64,000 bases of DNA from the NCBI RefSeq assembly GCF_003944705.1, contig NZ_RWIS01000011.1, positions 1-64,000 on the forward strand, given 5' to 3'. Made by a program: the position numbers and the translations under genes. Under the pieces are notes generated by a model that made no database searches, was not told the origin of the DNA, and saw only the letters and a list, made by a program, of their open reading frames with translations. This document shows positions 25,915-33,411 of the stretch, piece by piece (position 1 is the stretch's first letter; each line of letters starts with the position of its first letter). The stretch comes from Hymenobacter metallilatus (lineage in GTDB: Bacteria; Bacteroidota; Bacteroidia; Cytophagales; Hymenobacteraceae).

Positions 25915-26631
25915 GTGACTGAATCAACTGCTACCCCCGCCCGTCCCGATCTGCTGCGCATCCCCTACGATGATTACCGCGCCCTGCCGGCCATTGCCAA
26001 CTCCGACCTTTCCCGCCTCCGCGACGCCTTGAATGGCCGGCCTCCGCGCCCGCACACCAGCGTGGGCGGGGCCCTGGGCCTGGGTACGGCGTTTCATACG
26101 GCCCTGCTGGAGCCCGAGCTGTACCAGCCCGGTGAGCCGGGCATCAACGATACGCTGGTGTGGTGGATGGTGGAAGGCGTGAAGCTGAACCCCGAGGTGA
26201 ATGCCCTGCTGGAAACCGGTACGCCCGAGCCTAGCTGCATTTTTACCGAGCCCGTCACGGATACGCTCTGTAAGCTCCGCGCCGACCTGGTGGTGGACCA
26301 GCCCGGTCAGCCTTACACCATCATCGACTTTAAAACCACCATGGCCCGCGACCATAACCACTTCGTGGAGCAATGCTCGCAGTACGACTACGACCGGCAG
26401 GCTGCTTTTTACGCCGATGCTTTACAGGCCGACCGTTTCCTGCTGGTTGGGGTGCAGAAGGTGGAGCCTTTTAAAGTGTTTGTGTATGAGGTGCCCCCGC
26501 TGCTGCGCAACGAGGGCCGGGCCAAGTACCTGCGCCTGCTGCGCCTGCTCAAGGCCGATGCTCCCGTGCCCTTATCGGTGGTACAGGCCGTGCGTGAGGT
26601 GCGCGACGCCCTGACCGGCGAAACCGAATAA
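25915..26631 (+). CDS. RecE-like PD-(D/E)XK nuclease (DUF3799)
   Basis: A 238-residue nuclease of the lambda-type exonuclease/RecE C-terminal group. The catalytic core is visible: 'HTALLEPELY' (about 63-72, helix with Glu), 'LRADLVVDQPGQPYTIIDFKTT' (here split: Asp in 'RADL', then D-F-K in 'IIDFKTT', about 122-141) and 'QYDYDRQAAFYADAL' (about 158-172), the conserved helix after the active site. In phages and prophages this enzyme resects double-stranded DNA for RecT-type annealing, but no recT or other phage gene is nearby. The start is GTG at 25915. It probably is a relic of, or domesticated from, mobile DNA. Other DUF3799 members are equally orphan. Confidence 0.8.
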   Translation: MTESTATPARPDLLRIPYDDYRALPAIANSDLSRLRDALNGRPPRPHTSVGGALGLGTAFHTALLEPELYQPGEPGINDTLVWWMVEGVKLNPEVNALLETGTPEPSCIFTEPVTDTLCKLRADLVVDQPGQPYTIIDFKTTMARDHNHFVEQCSQYDYDRQAAFYADALQADRFLLVGVQKVEPFKVFVYEVPPLLRNEGRAKYLRLLRLLKADAPVPLSVVQAVREVRDALTGETE

Positions 26632-26707
26632 ATCCTGCCTGCGGTGGCGTAATGCCGGAAAATGGAATTATTGAATCAATTACAGTGAAAATAAATTGTC
26701 GTATTTC

Positions 26708-26738
26708 TTGTAATTGTAAATCAGGATTTCTATACTTG
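26708..26738 (+). promoter_or_regulatory. Promoter of the asnA leader
   Basis: TTG at 26708-26710 and TATACTTG at 26731-26738 are 20 bases apart and fit the Bacteroidota TTG/TAnnTTTG pattern with one mismatch. The spacing equals that of the tRNA-Lys promoter. Transcription would begin near 26744. Confidence 0.6.
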
Positions 26739-26768
26739 CATACATCTGACGAACAACTGACCTCGACC

Positions 26769-26855
26769 ATGCGTCATTTCCGCAATAATTTCCAGAATAA
26801 TAACTCGAATAATCTTATTCGGGACTGGAAGGCTATTGCTCCATTGGAGAACTGA
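26769..26855 (+). CDS. Asn-rich leader peptide of asnA (28 aa)
   Basis: The 28-codon frame begins at ATG 26769 and encodes MRHFRNNFQNNNSNN followed by LIRDWKAIAPLEN. Eight of 28 codons are Asn and seven of them lie in codons 6-15. Six of those seven are AAT, while asnA itself mostly uses AAC, so the run would be sensitive to Asn-tRNA charge. The frame is open further upstream (to 26652), but the promoter at 26708-26738 argues for the shorter start. No Shine-Dalgarno is present, as is common here. The peptide itself is unlikely to have a job; its translation is the sensor. Confidence 0.75.
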   Translation: MRHFRNNFQNNNSNNLIRDWKAIAPLEN

Positions 26856-26880
26856 AAAATCAAGCATTGATTTTCTTGTA

Positions 26881-26910
26881 AAGCCTTCCGCAACCCGGAA
26901 GGCTTTTTTT
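26881..26910 (+). terminator. Intrinsic terminator of the asnA leader
   Basis: AAGCCTTCCG (26881-26890) and CGGAAGGCTT (26896-26905) form a perfect 10-bp stem with a CAACC loop, followed by T residues to 26910. It lies 26 bases after the leader stop and 163 bases before asnA. Confidence 0.9.
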
Positions 26911-27073
26911 GTGCCCACGGGCCGGGTAAGCCCATAACGAAACCGGCAGCCACCCGTTTTTAGCGCACAAATAATTTATGAATTTCCTGAAAAAACTCCC
27001 GCGGGGGAGAGGGGAATTCGTGTGCCTTTTTTGAAATACATTTTTTCATAAACACGTAAAATAAACACTCATC

Positions 27074-28081
27074 ATGACTGCGCAGGAATTATTAAAAACC
27101 GAAGAGGCCATTGGTTTTGTAAAAGAAATTTTCGCAAAAGAACTCAGCTCACGGCTGCAACTAAGTAAAGTGTCGTCGCCTATTGCGGTGCTGGATGGTA
27201 CCGGCATCAACGACGACCTGAACGGTATCGAGCGGCCGGTTGGCTTTCCGGTAAAGGCGCTGGCTGAGCGCCGGGCCGTGGTGGTGCACTCCCTGGCCAA
27301 GTGGAAGCGGGTGCGCCTGCAGGAGCTGGGCATTGCGGCGGGCCGGGGCCTGCTGACGGATATGCGCGCCCTGCGCCCTGATGAGGACTACTCGCCCATC
27401 CACTCTATTTACGTGGACCAGTGGGATTGGGAAAAGCATATCGGCCCGGAGCAGCGCACCCCCGAATTTCTGCGGGCTACCGTGGAGCAGATTTACGCGG
27501 CCCTGCTCGCCACTGAGGCCCAAGTATCGGCCGAGTACCCCGACGTTACGCCGGTGCTGCCGAAGCACATTACCTTCCTGCACGCCGAAGACCTGTTGCA
27601 GCGGTACCCCACCCTCACGCCCAAGGAGCGGGAGCACGAGGCCGTGAAGCAGTACGGGGCGGTGTTTCTGATGGGCATTGGCGGGGAGCTAAGCCACGGG
27701 GAGCCCCACGATGGTCGCGCCCCCGATTACGACGACTGGAGCACGGAAACCGAAAGCGGCTACCGCGGCCTCAACGGCGACATTCTGCTGTGGCATCCGG
27801 TGCTGCAAACTGCCTTCGAGGTATCGTCGATGGGCATCCGGGTGGATAAGCATGCCCTGGTGCGGCAGCTGGCCCTGCGAGGCTGCCAGGACCGGCAGGA
27901 ACTGTCGTTTCACTCCCGCCTGCTACAGGATGAGCTGCCCCAGAGCATCGGGGGGGGCATTGGGCAGAGCCGGGTGTGCATGTTCATGCTGCGCAAAGGC
28001 CACATTGGGGAAGTGCAGGTAAGCATCTGGCCGGAAACGGTGCGGAAGGAGCTGGCGGAGGCCGGAGTAGGGCTGCTGTAA
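27074..28081 (+). CDS. asnA: Aspartate-ammonia ligase AsnA
   Basis: A 335-residue AsnA-type asparagine synthetase that makes asparagine from aspartate, ammonia and ATP (releasing AMP). It is related to class II aminoacyl-tRNA synthetases. Seen: 'APIAVLDGTGINDDLNG'-type N-terminal motif (here 'SPIAVLDGTGINDDLNG', about 35-51), 'SIYVDQWDWEK' (about 111-121), 'FLMGIGGELSHGEPHDGRAP' (about 197-216), 'EVSSMGIRVD' (about 256-265) and 'GGGIGQSRVCMFML' (about 290-303, motif 3-like ATP site). The length matches E. coli AsnA (330). The start is ATG 27074 and the 5' region is AT-rich. It lies downstream of an Asn-codon leader and terminator, so its expression probably rises when Asn-tRNA is scarce. Confidence 0.96.
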   Translation: MTAQELLKTEEAIGFVKEIFAKELSSRLQLSKVSSPIAVLDGTGINDDLNGIERPVGFPVKALAERRAVVVHSLAKWKRVRLQELGIAAGRGLLTDMRALRPDEDYSPIHSIYVDQWDWEKHIGPEQRTPEFLRATVEQIYAALLATEAQVSAEYPDVTPVLPKHITFLHAEDLLQRYPTLTPKEREHEAVKQYGAVFLMGIGGELSHGEPHDGRAPDYDDWSTETESGYRGLNGDILLWHPVLQTAFEVSSMGIRVDKHALVRQLALRGCQDRQELSFHSRLLQDELPQSIGGGIGQSRVCMFMLRKGHIGEVQVSIWPETVRKELAEAGVGLL

Positions 28082-28112
28082 GGCCGGCCGGAAATGCTGC
28101 GTAGTGCGGCAG

Positions 28113-28155
28113 GGCGGGGAAGCAGGTTTGGCGGCCGTAGCTTCCCCGCCTTTTT
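28113..28155 (+). terminator. Terminator after asnA
   Basis: GGCGGGGAAGC (28113-28123) and GCTTCCCCGCC (28140-28150) form an 11-bp stem with a 16-base loop, followed by five T residues. The rest of the gap up to the amine oxidase (28156-28373) shows nothing else I can name. Confidence 0.85.
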
Positions 28156-28373
28156 CGGGTTGCGCGGGTACGGCATCGGGCCGCAGCTGCCACCCGGCGG
28201 GTTGCTCACGTGGCCCGGGCGCGCACCGCATACTGGCTCCCGGCCGAAACGCCCGACCAAATAACCCAACCGAAAACACCGCCCCTTACCCAGCCACCGC
28301 GCTGAGGCTGCCCGGCATCCAAAGAGAATAGACTCGTCCTTATTTGCCGGGGATGGGGCTGTTGATGCGTTGT

Positions 28374-29693
28374 TTACCCCGCTGGCAGAGGAGCGTGCAG
28401 CATACGCCGGGCCGCGGCGGCACCCGTCACCAAAGCCGCCTCTACCGTGCCCGTGTACGGACCGGTGTACACTCCCTCGCCGGCCACAAACAGCGTATGC
28501 TGCACCGGCGCGGAAAGCGTGGCGCGGTGGGCGGCGGCATCCACTACGGCATAGGAGTAGGCTCCCAGCGCCAGCGGGTCGGTACCCCAGTTGACTACCT
28601 GGTGCGCCCGTAGCTGCTGCCGCACGTACTCCGGGCTGGCGTGCAGCAGGTAGGCCACCGAGTTCAGCGCCTCGGTCAGCAGCTCGGCGGGGGAGAGGTG
28701 CTGGCGTTGGGCAGCGGCCGGACCAGCAACCCAACCCGTCAGCAGGGTCCGGGGGCTGGGTTGCTGGCTCCACCAGGTAGGCACGGGGGCATCCGAGAAC
28801 AGAAAGCCTACCTCGGGCAGGGCTTGGCCTATCTCAGCAGAAAGCTGCTCCCAGATGGGCGCATGGAACTCCAGCAGGTACTTGATAACCGGGCCGAATC
28901 CCAGCTGTTGGGCGGCGGCGCGGTGCCCGGGCAGCTCGGGTTCCAGGGAGAAGTGGCCGGGCTGGCCTTCGGCGGCCTGCCACACGCCCAGCGGTACCGT
29001 CAGGAGTACCTGAGGGGCCTCGAATACCCGCCCATCCTGGCACCACACCTGCGCCTGGCCGGGTTGCCAGACCAGGCGCGCCGCCACCGCATCCAGTACC
29101 AGCTCACCCCCCGCCGCCCGCAGCTCGCCTACCAAACCGGCTACCAGGCCCGCGTAGCCGCCCTCGGGCCGGGGCGAGTCCTGGGCCCCGTTGCCGCTCC
29201 ATTCCTCGCGCAGGGCGAAGGAGCTGACCCGGCGGGCATCGGCCGCATCGTAGCCCTCCGCGAAGCTGGTGGCTTGCCGGCGCAGGTCCGCATATTCCGG
29301 ACCCGGAAAATACTGCTCCAGAAAGTCGGCCAGCGGTATATCCTGGGGCAATTGCCCGAGCTTTTCCAGCAGCAGAGGCAGGTCCTCCAGAAACATTTCG
29401 GCGGGGCGGGCCTGGCCGTTGGCTACCTCGTAGGTGGTGCCGGCCGTATCGTGCCAGCCGATGCCGTAGGCTTGCAGCAGCTGGCGCGTGAGCGGCACGT
29501 CGCCGTGCAGAAACTCGGCCCCGGCTTCGGTGGGGGCGCTAAAACCAGCCTCGGTGCCCAAGGTGAGGATGCGGCCGCCCGGGCGGGAGCGAGCTTCCAG
29601 CACCGTAACGCGCCGGCCGGCCTGGGCCAGCGTGCGGGCCGCCAGCAAACCGGCCGCGCCGGCTCCCAGAATCAGAATATCAGAAGTAAACAC
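28374..29693 (-). CDS. FAD-dependent amine oxidase family protein
   Basis: A 439-residue flavoprotein of the monoamine/polyamine oxidase superfamily. The FAD site begins at once: 'DILILGAGAAGLLAARTLAQ' (about 4-23) with 'VTVLEARSRPGGRILT' (about 29-44). 'GAEFLHGDVPL' follows where MAO-like proteins bind the flavin. The C-terminal 'LFVAGEGVYTGPYTGTVEAALVTGAAAARRM' region, with 'GEGVYTGPY', closes the FAD site. The start is GTG at 29693; the frame runs 43 further codons upstream, but these are not family-like. No signal peptide is seen, so it is cytoplasmic. The amine substrate is not predictable. It lies divergent from the DUF3140 gene. Confidence 0.87.
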   Translation of the reverse strand: MFTSDILILGAGAAGLLAARTLAQAGRRVTVLEARSRPGGRILTLGTEAGFSAPTEAGAEFLHGDVPLTRQLLQAYGIGWHDTAGTTYEVANGQARPAEMFLEDLPLLLEKLGQLPQDIPLADFLEQYFPGPEYADLRRQATSFAEGYDAADARRVSSFALREEWSGNGAQDSPRPEGGYAGLVAGLVGELRAAGGELVLDAVAARLVWQPGQAQVWCQDGRVFEAPQVLLTVPLGVWQAAEGQPGHFSLEPELPGHRAAAQQLGFGPVIKYLLEFHAPIWEQLSAEIGQALPEVGFLFSDAPVPTWWSQQPSPRTLLTGWVAGPAAAQRQHLSPAELLTEALNSVAYLLHASPEYVRQQLRAHQVVNWGTDPLALGAYSYAVVDAAAHRATLSAPVQHTLFVAGEGVYTGPYTGTVEAALVTGAAAARRMLHAPLPAG

Positions 29694-29804
29694 AAGAGAG
29701 GAATAGGGGGAAAAACAGGCCGGCAACACGGCGGGGCGGAGAGTGGGCCTCATCCACCCCGAATGCAAAGTACGCCGCCACCCGATAACCCATCGGGCCG
29801 GGCA

Positions 29805-29812
29805 TACGTTTG
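29805..29812 (+). promoter_or_regulatory. -7 box TACGTTTG before DUF3140 gene
   Basis: TACGTTTG matches TAnnTTTG exactly and sits 38 bases before the start codon of the DUF3140 gene. There is no TTG 20 bases upstream, so the promoter is only partly supported. Confidence 0.45.
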
Positions 29813-29849
29813 CCGGTAGCATCCACCTACTACCTAACCACCTCTACCA

Positions 29850-30197
29850 ATGGCTACTTCCAAATCAACCCCCGATGATATTTATACCTCTTTCAAGCAG
29901 GAGGTGAACATGACGGCCACCGAGCTGGAGAAATGGCTGAAAACCGAGGAGTCGAAGTCGGTGGGCCAGGACAGCGGCGACGGAAGCAGCATCGGCCACC
30001 ATTCGGGCGAGAAAATCATCCGGATTCTGCACAAGAAAAAAGCCGACCTCACTGCCGCCGACGAGGAGCACATGCACAAGGTGCACAGCTACATCAGCCG
30101 CCACCTGGCCCAGGGCCCCCACGATAAAAAAGACGTAGAAACCTCCCGCTGGCGCTATTCCCTCATGAACTGGGGCCACGACCCGCTGAAAAAGTAG
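29850..30197 (+). CDS. DUF3140 domain-containing protein
   Basis: A 115-residue soluble protein belonging to DUF3140, a small family of unknown function. The family pattern is complete: 'F.QEVNMTATELEKWLKTEE' (about 15-34), 'SKSVGQ', 'SIGHHSGEKIIRILHKKKAD' (about 47-66), 'EEHMHKVHSYISRHLAQ' and the ending 'RWRYSLMNWGHDPLKK'. Relatives are often found near stress-related or plasmid-borne genes and DNA-binding has been proposed from context. Nothing here tests that. ATG 29850 is the natural start and matches the family's length. Confidence 0.9.
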   Translation: MATSKSTPDDIYTSFKQEVNMTATELEKWLKTEESKSVGQDSGDGSSIGHHSGEKIIRILHKKKADLTAADEEHMHKVHSYISRHLAQGPHDKKDVETSRWRYSLMNWGHDPLKK

Positions 30198-30235
30198 CCG
30201 TTGGCAGCGCTGGCGCACCCCGCCGGCGCTGCCGG

Positions 30236-31321
30236 TTACGCCGCCGGCCGGCCCAGCTTGTGCAGAATACGGTAGTGGGAGCGAAGGGCCGCGGCAAATG
30301 AAGGATTTTCCAGGTAGGGCAATCCAAACTCCCGGGCCGTTTCCCGCACAATGTGGGAAAGCGCCGGGTAGTGCACGTGGCAGACGTTGGGAAACAGGTG
30401 GTGCTCAATCTGCCGGTTCAGGCCCCCGCACAGAAAGCTGGCCAGGGCGCTACGCGGGGCAAAGTTGGCTGTGGTACGCAGCTGGTGCACGGCCCAGGCC
30501 TCCTGCATGTCGCCACTGGCATCGGGCTGGGGAAAGGCCGTGCCTTCCACCACGTGCGCCAGCTGGAACACCAGCCCCAGCACCAGCCCCTCCACGAAGT
30601 GCAGGACCAGAAACCCCACTACAAACTGCCACCAGGTAATATCCAGCACCAGCAAAGGCACCACAATAAAGAGCAGGTAGTACAGGGCCTTGTAAGCAAA
30701 CAGATTGATGTACTCGCGGCGCGGGTGGGAGGGCGTGGGATGCTCGCCGATTTTGCGGCGGAAGAACTTCACGTAGTCTTTCCGCAGCACCCAGGAGAGG
30801 GAGGCCAGCCCGTACAGCGGAAAAGCGTACAGCTGCTGGTAGCGCTGCCACGGCCGGAGCGGCTCTTCGGCTGACAGCCGCACCAACCCCGGCGCTACCT
30901 CAATGTCTTCGTCGTGGCCGGGAATGTTAGTGTAGGTGTGGTGCACCACGTTGTGCGTGATGGTCCACACGTAGGGGTTGGCCCCAATCAGGTTGAAGAG
31001 CAGGCTAAAAAAACGGTTCACCCGCTTGTTGGCCGAAAAGGCGTGGTGCAAGGCGTCGTGGCAGATGTTGAAGCCGATGAACGCGCAGCAGGCACCCAGC
31101 AGCCCGGCCAACCCCAGCAGGGCCAGGGGGCCAAACGAGCCAAACAGTATCAGGCAGTACAGCAGCCCGAAGCTGCCCAGGAAAAACAGCGCCTTGGCCC
31201 ACATGGTCGCGTTGGCGTGGCGGGAGAGCTGCCGGCTGGCGAAGTAGGCATCGGCCCGCTGCCGCACGGTGGCGAAGAACGTCGAACGGGCGACGTTGGT
31301 AAACTTGAGGGTGGCACGCAT
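30236..31321 (-). CDS. Membrane fatty acid desaturase
   Basis: A 361-residue membrane di-iron desaturase. Three histidine boxes are present: HDALHH (about 88-93), 'HNVVHHTYTN' (about 120-129) and 'QIEHHLFP' (about 304-311, the QxxHH type of front-end or acyl-lipid desaturases). Four to six hydrophobic helices flank them. The 'QIEHH' box points to delta-5/6-like or acyl-CoA desaturases acting on membrane lipids, using oxygen and an external electron donor. No cytochrome b5 domain is fused. The start is ATG 31321 (MRATLKFTNV); a longer frame to 31462 is not family-like. It likely tunes membrane fluidity. Confidence 0.9.
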   Translation of the reverse strand: MRATLKFTNVARSTFFATVRQRADAYFASRQLSRHANATMWAKALFFLGSFGLLYCLILFGSFGPLALLGLAGLLGACCAFIGFNICHDALHHAFSANKRVNRFFSLLFNLIGANPYVWTITHNVVHHTYTNIPGHDEDIEVAPGLVRLSAEEPLRPWQRYQQLYAFPLYGLASLSWVLRKDYVKFFRRKIGEHPTPSHPRREYINLFAYKALYYLLFIVVPLLVLDITWWQFVVGFLVLHFVEGLVLGLVFQLAHVVEGTAFPQPDASGDMQEAWAVHQLRTTANFAPRSALASFLCGGLNRQIEHHLFPNVCHVHYPALSHIVRETAREFGLPYLENPSFAAALRSHYRILHKLGRPAA

Positions 31322-31531
31322 AAGGAAGTGGTTGGCTGCGCTAGAGCAGTCCGGACCGCTTCGGCTATGAATGTATGAAAACGTAAACCTACGGCTTTTT
31401 GCCAGGGAGCGGCAGTAAGGGGCGGCAGCCCGCAGGCGCACGAGCCACGTTTCTCTCTTCAACCAGGTTAATTGCCTATGCGTTCCGTTTGCGGGGCAAC
31501 TGGCAAACCCAGGGCCTGCTGGCGGGTCGGC

Positions 31532-32068
31532 TCAGATACCGGTAGGCTTGCCGTCGAGGCTACGGGTGTTCCGGTCGTGCCAATACTGCTCTACCTGCTC
31601 GGGGCCGCGCTTTTCCATGGAACGGTTTAGCTCGTTGCGCTCCGCCTGGTACTCGAAGAAGGGCACCGCCATGCCGCAGGACGTTTGCACCAGGTCCACC
31701 TCAACCACCACTACCTGCCGGGCCCCGGGCAACGGCGGAAACAGCGGCAGCAGCTCGGCCCACTCCGCATCACGCGGGTGGTACACGGTGGCGGTGCCGT
31801 AGAGGCGCAGAATGTTCGGCCGGCCCTCGAAGGCGCACCACATCAGCGTGATGCGGTTTACCTCCCGCAAATGGGCGGCGGTTTCGTTGCCGCTGCCGGT
31901 TAGGTTCAGCCAGGCCACGCGGTTGGCACCAAGCACGCGCAGGGTATCCTGGCCCTTGGGCGAAATATTGACGCGCCCATCCGCAGCAGCCGTGCCCACG
32001 AAGAACACGTGTTGCTGCTCAATAAAGGCCTGAGTGTCGGCGCTGATAGCGGGGTAGTGCTTACCCAT
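31532..32068 (-). CDS. Pyridoxamine 5'-phosphate oxidase family protein
   Basis: A 178-residue FMN-binding split-barrel protein. 'FFVGTAAADGRVNISPKGQD' (about 22-41) is the start of the fold and 'NRITLMWCAFEGRPNILRLY' (about 71-90) supplies the flavin contacts. This subfamily (often named PPOX-like, DUF1697-free) is usually about 180 residues and of unknown substrate, more likely a flavin-dependent reductase than a PLP enzyme. ATG 32068 (MGKHYPAISAD) is chosen over 32092. A second copy of its first ~50 codons occurs at 32765-32920 on the other side of a toxin-antitoxin module, which shows that a duplication took place here. Confidence 0.88.
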   Translation of the reverse strand: MGKHYPAISADTQAFIEQQHVFFVGTAAADGRVNISPKGQDTLRVLGANRVAWLNLTGSGNETAAHLREVNRITLMWCAFEGRPNILRLYGTATVYHPRDAEWAELLPLFPPLPGARQVVVVEVDLVQTSCGMAVPFFEYQAERNELNRSMEKRGPEQVEQYWHDRNTRSLDGKPTGI

Positions 32069-32106
32069 GAGGAAGTGGGGGTTAGCGGGCAAGCAAGGTA
32101 GGAGTG

Positions 32107-32139
32107 TTGTGCTTCAGTTAGGTGTTTTCGTTACTTTTG
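32107..32139 (+). promoter_or_regulatory. Promoter of the DUF433/DUF5615 module
   Basis: TACTTTTG at 32132-32139 matches TAnnTTTG, with TTG at 32107-32109 (22-base spacing, slightly long). Transcription would start near 32146, 24 bases before the DUF433 gene. It lies inside the PPOX gene's upstream region. Confidence 0.5.
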
Positions 32140-32169
32140 ACGTATACCTTTTTTCTCCGTTCCGTTGCC

Positions 32170-32403
32170 ATGGATACCGCCGCTATTACAGCCTATATCG
32201 AGCTGAACCCGCAGGTACGCTTCGGGAAGCCCATTGTGAAAGGAACCCGCACGACGGTGGCAGAGGTGCTGGAAATGCTGGCTAACGGCATGAACACGGC
32301 CGATATAGCAGAAGATTTTCCGGCTATTGGGCCGGAGCAGGTGCGGGCCTGTCTGCTGTATGCGGCCTATAAGGAAAGTGTAGTGCTGCTGTCGGTAGCC
32401 TAA
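32170..32403 (+). CDS. DUF433 antitoxin-like protein
   Basis: A 77-residue protein of the DUF433 family (VapB45-like), a winged/HTH-like fold that binds DNA and pairs with DUF5615 PIN-like toxins. The family pattern is plain: 'YIELNPQVRFGKPIVKGTRT' (about 8-27), 'TVAEVLEMLANGMNTADIAE' (about 28-47), then 'FPAIGPEQVRACLLYAA'. The toxin gene begins six bases after its stop, as expected for a co-translated pair. ATG 32170 starts at the family's usual N-terminus. It should repress its own promoter with the toxin as corepressor, based on the family, not on anything seen here. Confidence 0.92.
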   Translation: MDTAAITAYIELNPQVRFGKPIVKGTRTTVAEVLEMLANGMNTADIAEDFPAIGPEQVRACLLYAAYKESVVLLSVA

Positions 32404-32409
32404 GTTGAC

Positions 32410-32751
32410 ATGCGCCTACTGCTCGACGAGAATATATCGTGGCGGCTTGTAGCCTACTTGCGCCCCTATTGCGCGGAGGTAATACACGTCCGGGATATTG
32501 GCCTGGACAACAGTTCGGATACGACCATCTGGCGCTATGCCCGGCAGCAGGGCTACGATGTGCTAACTAAGGATGAAGATTTTCTGCGGCTGGTACTGGC
32601 CGAAGGATTTCCGCCCCGCGTCGTGGCCGTGCAGAACGCGCAGGTGCCGGTAGCAAAACTAGCTGAGTTTCTGCTGGCGCGGCTTCCTCAGCTGCGCGAG
32701 TTTCTGGGGGCGCAGATGGAGTTCGGAATGTTGTTGCTGCGGCTGGGGTGA
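32410..32751 (+). CDS. DUF5615 PIN-like toxin
   Basis: A 113-residue PIN-domain ribonuclease-like toxin of the DUF5615 (VapC45/Mut7-C related) type. The N-terminal 'LLLDENISWRLVAYL' (about 3-17) carries the first acidic pair, 'IHVRDIGLDNSSDTTIWRYA' (about 25-44) the middle and 'VLTKDEDF' (about 51-58) the third acidic site. 'PPRVVAVQNAQVP' closes the fold. It follows the DUF433 antitoxin by six bases. Targets for this branch are not established; tRNA or rRNA cleavage is known for related VapC toxins. The genes are flanked by a duplicated PPOX fragment, so the pair may have arrived by insertion. Confidence 0.92.
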   Translation: MRLLLDENISWRLVAYLRPYCAEVIHVRDIGLDNSSDTTIWRYARQQGYDVLTKDEDFLRLVLAEGFPPRVVAVQNAQVPVAKLAEFLLARLPQLREFLGAQMEFGMLLLRLG

Positions 32752-32764
32752 GGCAATTATAATG

Positions 32765-32920
32765 GGCTACGCGGTTGGCACCAAGCACGCGCAGAGTATC
32801 CTGGCCCTTGGGCGAGATGTTGACGCACCCATCCGCAGCAGCCGTGCCTACGAAAAACACGTGCTGCCGCTCGATAAAGGCCTGAGTGTCGGCGCTGATA
32901 GCAGGGTAGTGCTTGCCCAT
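32765..32920 (-). pseudogene. Duplicated N-terminal fragment of the PPOX gene
   Basis: The minus strand from 32920 encodes MGKHYPAISADTQAFIERQH and then FFVGTAAADGCVNISPKGQD..., about 52 codons nearly identical to the start of the PPOX gene at 31532-32068. After codon about 52 the similarity stops and the frame runs into the toxin gene's antisense strand. It is a dead copy with about 90% nucleotide identity, including the upstream bases to about 32945. The toxin-antitoxin pair sits exactly between the two copies. Confidence 0.88.
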
Positions 32921-32985
32921 GCGGTAGAAGGGTTTAGCGAGTGAGCAAGACTATAATGCTATGGGTTTGCACGAATTATGGCCTG

Positions 32986-33411
32986 TTAGATACAAGGAAG
33001 AGCTTTTAGTAGGAAATATGAACCAGTGGCACCTAGAAAAATGGCTGGTACTAATGGCCCGCTCCACCAGGGTATATCCAATACTTCTGCTAGCTCACAT
33101 TGGTCTGGATGCTGTGGATGATAGCAAACTAATACTTCGTCGCCCGTTTTATAATCATAAAAACGGTCCTCTGAATTCGGTGCAGTAAGTCGGATTTGGT
33201 GCCGGTTCTTTTCAGCATCGAGGTAAGTAACTGTTAGATGAAACATAGGCGAATTCTTCTGTTCAACCCGCTGAACTGTAAGCACAACAGCAATAGTTGT
33301 AACTCCATGCCGCCGGAGGATTAGTTGCTGCAAAGCTTCACGTACCTTGTAAACGCTGATACCTAGAAGGACCACTGATACACCGGCCACTGCTAAATAA
33401 TTGGTAGGCAT
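32986..33411 (-). CDS. DUF3592 membrane protein (first copy)
   Basis: A 141-residue protein with an N-terminal membrane helix (about 5-22) and a second at the C-terminus (about 119-137). Between them lies a DUF3592 beta domain: 'VTTIAVVLTVQRVEQ', 'FHLTVTYLDAEKNRHQIRLT', 'YKTGDEVLVCYHPQHPDQCE' (about 87-106, the family's 'GD.V.V.Y.P..P' motif). The function of DUF3592 is unknown, and members occur as immunity or effector-associated proteins and as lone membrane proteins. Two further family members follow at 33556-33968 and 34080-34514, all on the minus strand and in AT-richer DNA than the flanks. Confidence 0.8.
   Translation of the reverse strand: MPTNYLAVAGVSVVLLGISVYKVREALQQLILRRHGVTTIAVVLTVQRVEQKNSPMFHLTVTYLDAEKNRHQIRLTAPNSEDRFYDYKTGDEVLVCYHPQHPDQCELAEVLDIPWWSGPLVPAIFLGATGSYFLLKALPCI

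Larger units (their letters stand above)
26744..26910 (+). promoter_or_regulatory. Asn-responsive leader attenuator of asnA
   Basis: Likely ribosome-mediated transcription attenuator. The leader ORF (26769-26855) has seven Asn codons among codons 6-15. An 8-bp hairpin (26804-26811 with 26816-26823) lies over codons 12-19. TGGAAGGCT (26826-26834) is then followed by an 8-bp hairpin just after the stop codon (26856-26863 with 26867-26874) and by the terminator (26881-26905). Region 26827-26834 is complementary to 26882-26889, the terminator's 5' arm, so it is the antiterminator strand. A ribosome stalled for lack of Asn-tRNA at codons 6-12 would leave it free. Moving ribosomes would cover it while the terminator forms. 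The model is inferred from sequence; the Asn codons, stems and complementarity are directly visible. Confidence 0.75.

Noticed and set aside
25915..26631. Prophage
   Set aside because: Only one phage-type gene is present; no integrase, capsid, terminase or tail gene.
26652..26768. Longer start (67 codons) for the asnA leader ORF
   Set aside because: It would include the promoter at 26708-26738, so the start at 26769 fits better.
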